Positions 18,533-28,354 of a DNA stretch of 64,000 nt are shown here, in pieces. Source of the DNA: Cognatazoarcus halotolerans. GTDB lineage: Bacteria > Pseudomonadota > Gammaproteobacteria > Burkholderiales > Rhodocyclaceae. The DNA lies in contig NZ_WUAF01000015.1 in NCBI RefSeq assembly GCF_009800965.1, positions 20,367-84,366 on the forward strand, written 5' to 3'. The position numbers and the translations under genes were made by a program. Under the pieces are notes generated by a model. It did not search any database and was not told the origin of the DNA. It was given only the letters and a program-made list of their open reading frames with translations. Each line of letters starts with the position of its first letter. The stretch's first letter is position 1.

Positions 18533-19570
18533 ATGCCCGAAACCATGTTGCTGCTCACCATCGCCGCCGTCGTCATCGTGCTCGCGTTCGACTATACCAA
18601 CGGCTTCCACGATGCCGCCAACATCATCGCCACGGTGATCGCCTCGCGCGCGATGCGCCCGCTCGAGGCGGTACTGGTAGTAGGCGTGTTCGAGTTTCTC
18701 GGTCCCCTGCTGGGCGGCACCGCGGTCGCCAACACCATCGGCGGCTTCGTCGAACTGGAAGGGATGAGCGCCGCCCACGGCATGTCGGTGGTGCTGTGCG
18801 CGCTGGGCGGTGCGATCGCGTGGAACCTGCTCACCTGGCTGAAAGGCATCCCGTCCTCCTCATCGCATGCGCTGGTCGGCGGCCTGATCGGCGCGGTCAC
18901 CATCGCAGCCGGCGCGGATCACGTGGTGTGGGGCTTTCGCCAGCTCGCCCATGGCGAACTGACCGGCGTCACCAAGGTGCTGCTCGGCCTGATGCTGTCG
19001 CCGCTCGCGGGCTTTCTCGCGGGCTACCTGCTGCAACGCCTCGCCGCCCTGCTGACCCGCGCCGCACGGCCCTCGCTCAACCGCAGCCTGCGCCGCACCC
19101 AGTATCTGACCGCGGCCGGGTTGGCCTTCTCGCACGGCACCAACGACGCCCAGAAGAGCATGGGCCTGCTCACCCTCGCCCTGCTGCTCGGCGGCCACCT
19201 CGAACGTTTCGTCGTGCCCGGCTGGGTGATGATCGCCTGCGCCACCGCGATGACCCTCGGCACCCTCACCGGCGGCTGGCGCATCGTGCGCACCCTCGGC
19301 TTCGCCATCTACCGGGTACGTCCGCTGCACGCGCTGGATTCCCAGCTCGCCTCCGCCGCCACCGTGCTGGGCGCCTCGCTCGCCGGCGCCCCGGTGTCCA
19401 CCACCCATGTGGTCGCCACCTCGATCATGGGTGTCGGCGCCGCCGAACACCCGCGCGCGGTGCGCTGGGGCAAGGCCGGCGAGATCGCCACCACCTGGAT
19501 CATCACCATCCCCGCCGCCGCGAGCCTGGCCGCGACCGGCCAGTTCCTCGTCCAATCACTGGTGCGCTGA
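18533..19570 (+). CDS. pitA: PiT family inorganic phosphate transporter
   Basis: About 345 residues from the ATG at 18533. The PiT signature DYTNGFHDAANIIATVIASRAM is at the N-terminus and repeats in the second half as GLAFSHGTNDAQKSMGLL. The remainder is hydrophobic, with about ten helices. Such permeases take up metal-phosphate with protons, or in some bacteria other anions. The frame stays open upstream but lacks family sequence. The next gene encodes a DUF47 (PhoU-like) protein 11 bp downstream, the common partner of PiT permeases. Confidence 0.92.
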   Translation: MPETMLLLTIAAVVIVLAFDYTNGFHDAANIIATVIASRAMRPLEAVLVVGVFEFLGPLLGGTAVANTIGGFVELEGMSAAHGMSVVLCALGGAIAWNLLTWLKGIPSSSSHALVGGLIGAVTIAAGADHVVWGFRQLAHGELTGVTKVLLGLMLSPLAGFLAGYLLQRLAALLTRAARPSLNRSLRRTQYLTAAGLAFSHGTNDAQKSMGLLTLALLLGGHLERFVVPGWVMIACATAMTLGTLTGGWRIVRTLGFAIYRVRPLHALDSQLASAATVLGASLAGAPVSTTHVVATSIMGVGAAEHPRAVRWGKAGEIATTWIITIPAAASLAATGQFLVQSLVR

Positions 19571-19581
19571 AGGAGTCCGCC

Positions 19582-20223
19582 ATGATCCGCTCACCCGCCT
19601 CAATCCTTCACCGGGTCGTAGACCGCATCTTTCCCAAGGCCCCGGATTTCTTCTCGCTGCTGCGCGAGCAATGCGAGCATGCCGCCCACACCGTGGACCT
19701 GCTGGTCAGGTTCATGGAGCGCGGCGATCCCGGCGTCGGCTACCAGATCCGCAAGGACGAGCACGCCGCAGACCTGATCAAGGCACGCAACCTGCACACG
19801 CTCAACGAAGCCTTCTCCACGCCGATCGACCGCGAGGACATCTACCGCGCCATCATGGCGCTCGACGATGTCGTCACCTACTGCAAGAGCACGGTCAGCG
19901 AGATGGACATCCTCGTCGTCGGTCCGGACGACTTCACTCGCGAGATGGCCGCCCGTCTGCACGAAGGCGTGCAGGCGCTGGCCAGCGGATTCGGCAATCT
20001 CGCGAGCAAACCCGAACGCGCAGCGGACGACGCCGCGGTCGCCCGGCACGCGGAGCGCCAGGTCGAGAAGCTCTATCGCAAGGCGCTTGCCGCGCTCTTC
20101 GAAGGCGACGACTACCGCGCGATGTTCAAGCGCCGCGAGATCTACCGCCACCTCTCCAACGCCGCGGACCGCATGGCCAACTGCGCCAACACCCTGCACG
20201 ACATCCAGGTGAAGATCGGCTGA
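19582..20223 (+). CDS. DUF47 family PhoU-like protein
   Basis: A 213-residue all-helical cytoplasmic protein with the DUF47 (TIGR00153) pattern: FFSLLREQCEHAAHTVDLLV at the start, then IRKDEHAADLI and the acidic IDREDIYRAIMALDDVV, which likely binds metal as in PhoU. It starts with AAGGAG 9 bp before the ATG and 11 bp after the PiT gene, so the two form an operon. It is thought to modulate the adjacent permease. Confidence 0.92.
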   Translation: MIRSPASILHRVVDRIFPKAPDFFSLLREQCEHAAHTVDLLVRFMERGDPGVGYQIRKDEHAADLIKARNLHTLNEAFSTPIDREDIYRAIMALDDVVTYCKSTVSEMDILVVGPDDFTREMAARLHEGVQALASGFGNLASKPERAADDAAVARHAERQVEKLYRKALAALFEGDDYRAMFKRREIYRHLSNAADRMANCANTLHDIQVKIG

Positions 20224-20265
20224 ACGCGCACGAAGGCCGCCCCGCCGGACGTACCCTCGATGCGT

Positions 20266-20913
20266 TCAGGCGTGGTCGCGCGATGCCCCGGGCCGATCGC
20301 CGAAACGGATCTCCCCGGCATGCTCCGGCCTCAGGCCGGCCACCCCGGCGTAGGCGTCGCGGATACGGGCCATGTCGGCAGCACTGTCGCCGCTGAGCGA
20401 GACGTAGTCCAGGATACCCATGCGCCGTGTCGCGTAGTCGATGAAGCCGAGCCCCACCGGCACGCCGGCCGCCAGCGCGATCCGGTAGAAACCGGACTTC
20501 CAGCATGGCACGTAGCTGCGGGTGCCCTCCGGCGCGATCGCCACGATGCACACCGGCCCGCTGGTGAACGCCTCGACCATGCCCTCGACGAACCCGCCCG
20601 GGCGCGAACGATCGATCGGAATGCCGCCCCAGCTGCGGAACAGGCGACCCACGGGACCCCGGAAGAGGGTGTGCTTGCCGATCCAATGGATCGGCCATCC
20701 ACAGGCAAAGCGCGCCAGGATGCCGAGCGGAAAATCCCAGTTCGAGGTGTGCGGATAGACCACTACGAGTACCCGCGGCCCCGGTGGCACTGCGAGCGCC
20801 AACTGCCATCCCAGCCGCGCAAGCAGGCGCTGGGCCCAGCGGCGCGGACGGGCGCCCAGTGCCGCACCATCGATTGTATTCGCCGGAGTTTCGGCGCTAG
20901 AGTGCCGGGACAC
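20266..20913 (-). CDS. 1-acylglycerol-3-phosphate acyltransferase-like protein
   Basis: The acyltransferase block is clear: HTSNWDF (HX4D catalytic motif), then GKHTLFRGPVGRLFRSWGG, the Arg-containing PIDRSRP, and APEGTR (motif III EGTR). The sequence fits short plsC-like acyltransferases that acylate small lipids. The start is uncertain. The first ATG in frame is at 20979, which would collide with the start of the divergent next gene; the GTG at 20913 is taken here and a later start is possible. It faces the DUF47 gene tail to tail. Confidence 0.75.
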   Translation of the reverse strand: MSRHSSAETPANTIDGAALGARPRRWAQRLLARLGWQLALAVPPGPRVLVVVYPHTSNWDFPLGILARFACGWPIHWIGKHTLFRGPVGRLFRSWGGIPIDRSRPGGFVEGMVEAFTSGPVCIVAIAPEGTRSYVPCWKSGFYRIALAAGVPVGLGFIDYATRRMGILDYVSLSGDSAADMARIRDAYAGVAGLRPEHAGEIRFGDRPGASRDHA

Positions 20914-20978
20914 CTCAGCGGTGTTCCGGCGGGGTGACCACCGCCGATGCACAAGGATCGGATGTGGAGGCGGGGCCA

Positions 20979-21302
20979 ATGCAGATGAACGAACGATTCT
21001 CCGGCAGCGAGCTCATGAAGATCCTCGACGAGGCAACGGTCTATCAGTGTGCCTGCCCGGCACAGCTTGCGCAAAACCTTCTCCAGCTGCGCGAGCTCTA
21101 CAAGTACCAGAAGCTGTGCCGCAGCACCCGCGACGCGGACTACGGCGTTCATGAACGCATCATGGTGAGCGTGGAGCGGGCCCACGACGAACTCGAATCC
21201 TGCCTCTTCGATGTGCTCGAGCTCGAGGGCTGGGATCTCGAGGATCTGGTGATGCCGCCCGGCCTGCGCGAACGGCGGATGCAGGCGCTGCAGGACGACT
21301 AG
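20979..21302 (+). CDS. Small conserved-looking protein, unknown function
   Basis: 107 residues from the ATG at 20979, with GGAGG 8 bp upstream deciding the start. It is hydrophilic and mostly helical (SGSELMKILDEATVYQC, LLQLRELYKYQKLC), with no signal peptide or membrane segment. Four cysteines are spaced irregularly. I do not recognise the family. Its TAG stop overlaps the stop of the opposing histidine kinase gene within the palindrome CTAG, so the two genes end on the same bases. Confidence 0.6.
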   Translation: MQMNERFSGSELMKILDEATVYQCACPAQLAQNLLQLRELYKYQKLCRSTRDADYGVHERIMVSVERAHDELESCLFDVLELEGWDLEDLVMPPGLRERRMQALQDD

Positions 21303-22780
21303 GACGTCGCCTCGCGCCCCGGCAGCACGAAGCCGAAGACCGTGCCGTGGCCGGGTTCGCTGCGCACGCTGATGTCGCTGCCATGCAGCGCGAGCAGCCG
21401 CTCGACGATCGCCAGGCCAAGGCCGAGATGGCGATCGCCCGCCGACTCGCCGCTCTCGGCATGATTGATGCGGTAGCGCGGCAGGAAGATGCGCCGCAGC
21501 TTGTCGGCGGGTATGCCGCGGCCGTTGTCGGCAATCTCGATGGCCACCGCGTCGCCATCGCGGCGCAGCCGGGTGACCACCTCGCCGCCCGCCGGCGTGT
21601 AGCGCAACGCGTTCTCGATGAGGTTGGTGAATACCCGCTCGAGCTTGGCGATGTCGGCGCTCACGGTCAGGTTCTGGTCCTCGGTGTCGACCCGGCAGTT
21701 CACCCCCTTGGCCTGCGCTTCGAGCGCGAACTTGGCGACCACGTCCTGGGCCAGCTCCGCCACCGCCACCGGCTCGCGGGTGAGGCCCTCCTGGCGGGCC
21801 TCCAGCCGCGCCAGCTCGAGCAGCTGGTCCACCAGGCGACTGAGCTGACGGCTGCTGCGTAGCGACACGTCGATGTAGTCGCGATCCGCCGCCCCGGGGT
21901 GTTGCAGCAACCAGGTCTCGAGGTAGCCCTGCAGCGCCGCCAGCGGCGTCTTCAGATCATGCGCGATCTGCGCCAGCAGCTCGCGGCGCAGCGCGTCGGC
22001 GCTGCCGATCTGGTCGAGCTGGTCAACCACGCGCTCGGCAAGCTCGGCGAAGCTCGCCTGCAACTGCGTCACCTCACGACTGTGCCATCCCGGCAGATGG
22101 CGCGAAATCGCGTTGCGGCTGAAACCGCTGTGCCGGAAATCCGCCATCTCGCGGGACAGCGCCGACAGCGGCCGCGTCATCAGCGCAAACAGCGCACCGC
22201 CCAGCAGCACCAGCAGGATCACCCCGCCAAGACCGAACAGCAGCGCACGATCCTGCTGCAGCCGGCTCGCCAGGCTGGAGGCGACCGCTGCCTGGTGGCT
22301 GCCGCCGACAATCACATAGAGATAGCCGATCTGCTGCCCCGTCGCGCCGCGGATCGGTGCCGCCGAAAACACCCGGTGCTGCCCCGGAGCGCGCGGATCG
22401 TCGCCGAACACCGGCAAGGCCGCGCCGGCGAGAAAGCGCTTCAGCGGCGCCAGATCGACGCGCTCCGCCTTCACCTGACCCGGTTCCGCCGAATACACGC
22501 GCAGCCGTCCATCGTTGTCGAGCACGTAGATCTCGAAGGCCGGGCCGAGCAGCATGAGCGTGTGAAACACGTTCTCGAGACCCGCCTTGTCGATGCGTCC
22601 GGCGCTCAGCGCGGGATTGTCACTGACCATGTTGGCGGCCAGTTCGCGGTGCAGCGTCTGCTGCACCAGCGCCGCCTGCCGCTGTTCGGAGCGGCTGCTG
22701 AAATGGATCAGCAGTGCCGCCGCGGCGAGCGCCAGCACGGTGAGGATCACCGCCAGGCGGCCGAACAGGCTGCCGATCAT
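21299..22780 (-). CDS. Sensor histidine kinase of the spondin operon
   Basis: A 493-residue kinase. It has an N-terminal membrane segment (LAVILTVLALAAAALLIHF), a periplasmic sensor of about 150 residues, a second segment (LLFGLGGVILLVLLGGALFAL), HAMP, HisKA with IAHDLKTPLAALQGYLE, and HATPase with NLIENALRYTPAGGE, DNGRGIP and HLGLGLAIVERLL. It is the last gene of a four-gene leftward unit behind two spondin-domain proteins and an OmpR regulator, 34 bp after the regulator's stop. It probably phosphorylates that regulator. Confidence 0.9.
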   Translation of the reverse strand: MIGSLFGRLAVILTVLALAAAALLIHFSSRSEQRQAALVQQTLHRELAANMVSDNPALSAGRIDKAGLENVFHTLMLLGPAFEIYVLDNDGRLRVYSAEPGQVKAERVDLAPLKRFLAGAALPVFGDDPRAPGQHRVFSAAPIRGATGQQIGYLYVIVGGSHQAAVASSLASRLQQDRALLFGLGGVILLVLLGGALFALMTRPLSALSREMADFRHSGFSRNAISRHLPGWHSREVTQLQASFAELAERVVDQLDQIGSADALRRELLAQIAHDLKTPLAALQGYLETWLLQHPGAADRDYIDVSLRSSRQLSRLVDQLLELARLEARQEGLTREPVAVAELAQDVVAKFALEAQAKGVNCRVDTEDQNLTVSADIAKLERVFTNLIENALRYTPAGGEVVTRLRRDGDAVAIEIADNGRGIPADKLRRIFLPRYRINHAESGESAGDRHLGLGLAIVERLLALHGSDISVRSEPGHGTVFGFVLPGREATS

Positions 22781-22814
22781 CGCGGCGCGTCCGGACAGCG
22801 AATCGCGCAGCGCT

Positions 22815-23516
22815 TCATGCCGCCGCCTCGGGACACAGCTTGTAGCCCACGCCCCACACGGTGCGGATCAGCGCAGGCTGCGCCGGGTCGCGCTCGATCT
22901 TGGCACGCAGGCGGTTGATATGCGAGTTCACCGTGTGCTCGTAGCCCTCGTGGTTATAGGACCACACCTCCGACAAGAGCTGCTGTCGGCTGTAGACCAC
23001 GCCCGGATTGCGCGCGAGGAACAGCAACAGGTCGAACTCGGTGGCGGTGAGCGCCACCGCCACGCCGCGCACGCTCGCCTCGTGGCGCGACAGATCGATA
23101 CGCAGCGGCGCCACCTCGAGCACCTCACCCGCCGCCGCAGCGCCAGCCAGGCCAGCACGGCGGAGCAGGGCGCGCACCCGCGCCTGCAGCTCGAGCACGC
23201 TGAACGGTTTGCTGAGGTAATCGTCGGCGCCGGTCTCGAGTCCGCGCACCCGGTCGTATTCGGTGCCGCGCGCGGTCAGCATCAGCACCGCGATGCCCGG
23301 GTCGCGCGCCCGCAGCTCGGCGCACAACGCCAGGCCATCGCCGTCCGGCAGGCCGAGGTCGAGCACCAGCAGGTCCCAACGGCGGGCGCTGAGCGCCTGG
23401 CGAGCGTAGGCCAGGGTGTCGCAGCACTGCACCCGGTGGCCGAGCATCTCCAGGTGCATGCGCACCAGCCGGGCGATGTCCGCCTGATCCTCGACCACCA
23501 GAATGTCCGCAACCAT
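22815..23516 (-). CDS. OmpR-family response regulator
   Basis: 233 residues from the ATG at 23516; upstream sequence in frame is not receiver-like. The receiver has ILVVEDQ, phosphoacceptor Asp in LLVLDLGLPDGDG and Lys in YLSKPFS. The C-terminal winged helix carries the typical LTATEFDLLLFLARNPG, RQQLLSEVW, HTVNSHINRLRAKIE and TVWGVGYKL segments. It is adjacent to and co-directional with its likely kinase and two exported spondin-like proteins. Autoregulation of this operon is a reasonable guess. Confidence 0.93.
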   Translation of the reverse strand: MVADILVVEDQADIARLVRMHLEMLGHRVQCCDTLAYARQALSARRWDLLVLDLGLPDGDGLALCAELRARDPGIAVLMLTARGTEYDRVRGLETGADDYLSKPFSVLELQARVRALLRRAGLAGAAAAGEVLEVAPLRIDLSRHEASVRGVAVALTATEFDLLLFLARNPGVVYSRQQLLSEVWSYNHEGYEHTVNSHINRLRAKIERDPAQPALIRTVWGVGYKLCPEAAA

Positions 23517-23611
23517 TGTCCGATCCTGCCATGCCGCCGTCCCGACCCCCGCATGGTGCCGCGGATACGGCCGCGAGGCCAGATCCGCGGCCCGCTCCCG
23601 CATGCCCATGC

Positions 23612-24298
23612 TTAGCGCAGCCGCTCCACCACCAGCCGCATCACCGGATTGTCGAAGCGCTGCTGCACGCCGAGCACCGAGCTCGCCAGGCCATCGTCGT
23701 GACTCACCACGCCGGCGTGGATGCGTACCGCGTCCGGCGCGTCGCTGCGCGCCGCGTTGAAACCCTCGCCGCCATCCGCCGGCCCCGGAATGGTACCGGC
23801 CGCTTCGCTGTTGGCCTCGGTGCCGGCATCCCAGGCCACCACCGCACGGCTCATCGATTCGCCCACCGCGAGATCGCTGATCGGCAGCGCGGTGATACCG
23901 GCAAAGCCATCGTTGGTATTCACCAGCATGCTCGCCACGGTGAGCGTCACACCGCGCGCGCGCCGGAAGCTGAAGGTATGGGTTTCCGAAGCACCGGGGC
24001 CGATCGGCGCGGCACCCGCGGCGCCACCCACCCCGCCGTTGGCGGCAATCTCCCTGGCGAGATCGCTCATGTCACCGCCCTCCGCGAGCTTCTCGAGCGC
24101 CACCGAGGCAGGCTGGCCCTCCTGCCACACCGCGCCGCCAGTGGTCGCCGCCACCAGCAGCGGACTCATCGGCTGGCCGGCGGTGAGGTTGGTGACGGTC
24201 ACCCGGTATTCAAGTTGCGACTTGCCGCCGCCACCGCAGCCGGCCAGCGTGGCCGCGGCAAGCAGGGCGAGGGCGCCATTGCGTGTCCTGGTTTTCAT
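23612..24298 (-). CDS. Spondin-domain lipoprotein
   Basis: About 228 residues from the ATG at 24298. The lipoprotein signal peptide ends at LAAATLAGC, followed by a Gly run. The mature part has the spondin_N pattern: YRVTVTNLTAGQPMSPLLVA, an acidic EGGDMSDLA, MLVNTNDGFAG and DAGTEANSE. Spondin-like domains of this type are predicted extracellular beta-sandwich proteins of unclear bacterial role. It is paired with a soluble paralogue directly upstream and a two-component system downstream. Confidence 0.85.
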   Translation of the reverse strand: MKTRTRNGALALLAAATLAGCGGGGKSQLEYRVTVTNLTAGQPMSPLLVAATTGGAVWQEGQPASVALEKLAEGGDMSDLAREIAANGGVGGAAGAAPIGPGASETHTFSFRRARGVTLTVASMLVNTNDGFAGITALPISDLAVGESMSRAVVAWDAGTEANSEAAGTIPGPADGGEGFNAARSDAPDAVRIHAGVVSHDDGLASSVLGVQQRFDNPVMRLVVERLR

Positions 24299-24306
24299 GG
24301 CGGACC

Positions 24307-25020
24307 TCACTTGACCGTGACCACGAGCTTGGCCACCGGGTTGAGCCAGCGGTGGCGGGTGCTGTCGAGATCGCTCGCGCCGCCGGCCGGATTGGTGTCA
24401 CCCAGTATTCCGGGGTGGATGTGCACCACGTTGGGCTCATGATCATTGGGCGAAGCCGGCACCACGCCACTGCCGCCGGTGCCAGCCTTGCCGCCCGGGT
24501 CGGCCGGAATCCCGGCAACGCCAGGCGTGCCGCCGGCACCCGGATTCATGAGCTCGGTGTTGGCCTCGGTGCCCGCATCGTAGGCATTCAGGTAAACCGT
24601 ATAAGTGCCGGGCGTCGTCGGAATCGTCCATGAATCCAGCCCCACGAAACCGTCATTGGTCGGCAGCAGCATCGCCGCCAGCGACAGCCGCGTATTGCCC
24701 GCGGTCGTGCTCAGCGGCACCACCGCAAAGCTGCCCGCCGGCGCCAGCAAGCCCCCCGCGGGATTCGACAGCGCCTGACCGCCCGCGCCGGCCACCACGC
24801 CCTCGAGGCCGGAGATGTCACCGCCCTCGGCCATCGCCTGCACCGCCGTCCCGGCCGCGACGCCGGGCTGGAAGAGATGACTGCCGGCCGGATGGGCGGC
24901 GATGATCAGCGGTGTGAAGTAGGTATTCCCGGTGAGGTTGGTCACCGAGATCTCGAGGTCGGCGGCCTGAGCCGCACCAACCGCCAGCAGCACTGCTGCG
25001 GCCATGAACTTGCGTGCCAT
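24307..25020 (-). CDS. Exported spondin-domain protein
   Basis: A 237-residue protein with a cleavable signal peptide (AAAVLLAVGAAQAAD). The same spondin_N layout as its neighbour is visible: EISVTNLTGNTYFTPLIIAA, EGGDISGLEG, MLLPTNDGFVGLDS and DAGTEANTELMNPG. A Gly/Pro-rich loop precedes a conserved His-rich tail (PNVVHIHPGI). It is the first gene of the leftward unit and lies 8 bp before the lipoprotein gene. Surface or periplasmic location is inferred from the signal peptide. Confidence 0.85.
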   Translation of the reverse strand: MARKFMAAAVLLAVGAAQAADLEISVTNLTGNTYFTPLIIAAHPAGSHLFQPGVAAGTAVQAMAEGGDISGLEGVVAGAGGQALSNPAGGLLAPAGSFAVVPLSTTAGNTRLSLAAMLLPTNDGFVGLDSWTIPTTPGTYTVYLNAYDAGTEANTELMNPGAGGTPGVAGIPADPGGKAGTGGSGVVPASPNDHEPNVVHIHPGILGDTNPAGGASDLDSTRHRWLNPVAKLVVTVK

Positions 25021-25195
25021 GGAATGTCCCCCTTGTCGTGTGGCAGAGATGCCACGTTACGACCGGCGGGGCAGGCCAATCCTCCAGCCCTTCTCAAGAA
25101 ATGATCACGAAAGTGTCACGGTGCCGGGCGTGCCCGGCTTCAACCGCGTCCAGCGAGAGACGATGTCGAAGCCGGCATGGTCCGGTTTCATGCGT

Positions 25196-27203
25196 TCATG
25201 GAGGCATGCGCAAACCCGGGGAGAGCGCGGGAATACGCTCGGCCGGCATCGGTTTCCCGAACAGATAGCCCTGCGCAAAATCGCAGCCGAACTCGGTCAG
25301 GAGCGCCAGTTGCTCCTTCGTTTCGACGCCTTCGGCGATAACCTTGTGGCCGAGCCCGTGGGCCATCAGGATGATCGACTTGACCAGATGCCGGTTACAC
25401 GAATCCACCTCGATGTTGCGGATGAATTCCTGATCGATCTTGATGACGTTGAAGGGATAGTGGCTCAGGTAGCTCAGCGATGAATACCCGGTTCCGAAGT
25501 CATCCATCGCGATGGTCACACCGAGTTCCCGCAGCGCGCTCATTTTCTCGAATACATGGGATTTCGTGCTCAGCAACAGGCCCTCGGTGATTTCGACTTC
25601 GAGGCTTTCGCTGGGCAGGCCATGTCGCTCCAGCGAAGCGCGGATCGTCGTCAGCAGCGACTCGTCGCAAAACTGGCGAGGAGAGACGTTTACCGCCATC
25701 TTCAGGTGCTGCCCGTGATTCCGCCGCCATGCCGACAACTGCGCAAGCGCCCGATCGAGCACGAATCCGCCGATCGTGACGATCAGATGGGACCGCTCGG
25801 CAATCGGAATGAAATCGCTCGGACTGACCTCGCCGAGTTCCCCGTTCCGCCAGCGAAGCAGGGCTTCGTAACCGATCGTTCTTCCCGATCTGATCTCCAC
25901 CTGAGCCTGATACGCCACCTCGAACTCGTCGCATTCCATCGCCTGATGGAGCTGCTCCTCCACACGCAACCTGCGCTCGGACACCGCGTTCAGCATCGGC
26001 GTGTAGAAGGTTGCGCTGCCGCGACCGACCGCCTTCGATTGATACATCGCCAGATCGGAATTACGAAAGAGCAGTGAAGCGCTGTCGCCGTCTTCCGGAA
26101 AGACCGCGATCCCGATGCTGGCCGACACCGACACGCTCCGGTTCTTGACCTTGCAACGGACCGAGAGCACCGAACGGATATCCTGCACGAGGCGTTCGAC
26201 CGGTTCGGCGTCTTCGATATCGCCCATGAGGACGACGAACTCGTCGCCTCCGAAGCGCCCCAACGTGTCGCTGGAACGGATGATCTCCTTGAGCCTCCCT
26301 GCCACGTCGACGATCAGCTCGTCGCCACTCTCGTGCCCCATGGTGTCGTTGATCATCTTGAAATCGTCGAGATCGATGAACAGCACCGCGACCTTGTTTG
26401 CCTTTCGCTGGGCGACCTTTATCAGGTTGTTCAGCCGATCGATCACCAGCGCGCGATTCGGCAGCCCGGTCGTGGGATCGAACATCGCAAGCTGACGCAG
26501 CTTGGCCTCGCGGCCCCGGGCCTCGGTGACGTCTTCCCGAATGATCAGGTAGTTGGCGACGCAGCCCGCGGAATCTGCCGGCCATCGATTCGTAGCGCGG
26601 GTTCGCGTGCACCACTCTCAGCCGCTCGTCGGCAATCGCGAGCCCTACCGGACATTGCTGCAAGGCCTTGAGCAGGACCCCGAATCTTTCATTCGCCTCC
26701 TGCGCCTTGATCATGTGGTAGTTCGCCTGATAGACGCTTTCCAGGCCGTAGAGGACGCTCTGCTGGAAACGCTTCAGGATTCCGTGCAGGCGAGCGGAAT
26801 AACTGATCTCCTTGTTGTCGAGGACGCAGATCGTGCCGAACTGCTCGCCGAAGGGCCAGGTGAGCGGCAGACCGAGGTAGGAGATCATGCCGAGCCCGAT
26901 ATCCGGATTGCCACGCCACGCCGGGTCCGCCATCGCATCGGGGACCACCAGTTCGCGCTTGGTGTCCATCACGTGCTCACAATAGAGGCCGGTATCGAGC
27001 GGGTGGGTCGCACCCGGGCGGTAGACGTTGCCCTCGCTTCGACTTGCGACCAGGACCTCGATCTCCTGCGCATGCACGCGCATGATCAGCGCCGCCGGCG
27101 TCGAAAAGAGCTCGGCCAGCAGATCGACGGTGTCCTGCCACGAGCTGAGCAGGGCATCGGGAATCTCCAGATCGTCGAGGATCGGATATTTGGGATTGGT
27201 CAT
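25196..27203 (-). pseudogene. GAF-PAS-GGDEF-EAL cyclic-di-GMP enzyme, broken by deletion/frameshift
   Basis: Two overlapping frames together encode one protein. The 5' part (27203 to about 26575) is a GAF domain plus the first third of a PAS domain ending RYESMAG. The 3' part continues in another frame with the PAS tail (GCVANYLIIREDVTE), GGDEF (GRFGGDEFVVLMGD) and EAL (GYEALLRWRN, then AMDDFGTGYSSLSYL). At about 26570-26580 the frame changes, and roughly 50 residues of PAS core appear to be missing. An ATG at 26485 could still start a GGDEF-EAL protein without its sensor half, but no ribosome site is obvious. Confidence 0.8.
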
Positions 27204-27571
27204 CTACCAGGAACCATCATGCGCTCACAAACCGACAGGAACCCCGGTCCGCGGTCCGTTCCAGAACGAAACCGGATCCGGGCCGCCCACACCGCGCCAT
27301 GCCGAGCGCCGACCTGCGCCCAGCCGGAGGGCCATCCCGTCCAGGTCTTGTAACGGCAGCATCACGGAAAACCGAATACCTGCAGGTCAAATATTCGCCC
27401 GACGCCTCGCACGGAGGCGCCGCAGGCATGACACATCGGGAAAGGAGGAACGCTGCCGGCTACCCGCCGGTGAGCCGTGTGGTAGCACTGGTGATCGGGC
27501 TGGCTCCGGACACTGCGACCTCGCCGAGCCCGCGCTCATTCCTGGAGCCCGCCGGTTTCCCGGACGACACC
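27204..27571. other. Intergenic stretch without a supported gene
   Basis: About 370 bp lie between the broken GGDEF-EAL gene and the LytTR gene. Open frames here are short and lack family features. I see no clear terminator or promoter. Confidence 0.4.
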
Positions 27572-28354
27572 CTAGCCGGGTTTTCCCATGAACCGCCTGC
27601 GCACCGTCGCCGTGTAGGTACGCCCCACGCGCAATTCGGCGCCGTCGACGAGCACCACGACGAGGGAGGAGAAGGCGGCAGGCTTGATGCGGGTGACGGC
27701 ACCGCAGCGCACGATGCTGCTGCGGTGAATGCGAAGGAAATCGTCCGGATCGAGACGTTGTTCGATGGCCGAGAGCTTGTCCTGATAGAGGTAGTCGGCA
27801 CCGGGCACATGGATGCGTACGTAGTCGCGCTCGGCCTGGAAGCGGATGACATCGCCCATGGCGATGCGGATGAACTCATCCCGGCGCTTGACCCAGAAAT
27901 CCTCCCTGCGCGGGGCCTGACCTGCCAGTGCGTGCCGCAGCGCCGAAACCGTTTCCTGCAGTTCGGCGATGCGCTCTGACTGCCCGCGGGCGGCCACCGC
28001 CTGGCGTGCGCGCGCCATGGCCACCGCGAAACGGCCCGGCTCGATCGGCTTGGTCAGGTAATCGATGGCACGGGCCTCGAAGGCCTGCAGCGCATGGTGG
28101 TCGAAGGCAGTCACGAACACCACCGCGGGCGGCATATGCTCGCTCAGCGCGAGCACGTCGAAGCCGCTGCCGCCAGGCATCTGAATGTCGAGCAGCAACA
28201 CATCGGGGCGCAGCGTGGCAAGCTGGCGCGAGGCTTCCCGCACGTCGCCGGCTTCATCGATCCGCCCCACTCAGTCCACTTCACCCAGCATGCGGACGAG
28301 CCGGCGCCGCGCCAGCGGCTCGTCGTCCACCACCAGCACCCGCGCGTCGCTCAC
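27572..28354 (-). pseudogene. LytTR response regulator interrupted by in-frame TGA
   Basis: Reading from a GTG at 28354 gives a receiver start (VLVVDDEPLARRRLVRML), but codon 28 is TGA (28271-28273). The same frame then continues with RIDEAGDVREA, LLLDIQMPGGSGFDVLAL (phosphoacceptor), YLTKPIEP and a complete LytTR DNA-binding domain. The GTG overlaps the kinase stop (GTGA), supporting this as the real start. A Trp codon TGG changed to TGA would explain it. Translation from a GTG at 28270 would lack the acidic pocket. It is either a pseudogene, a read-through gene or a sequencing error. Confidence 0.8.
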
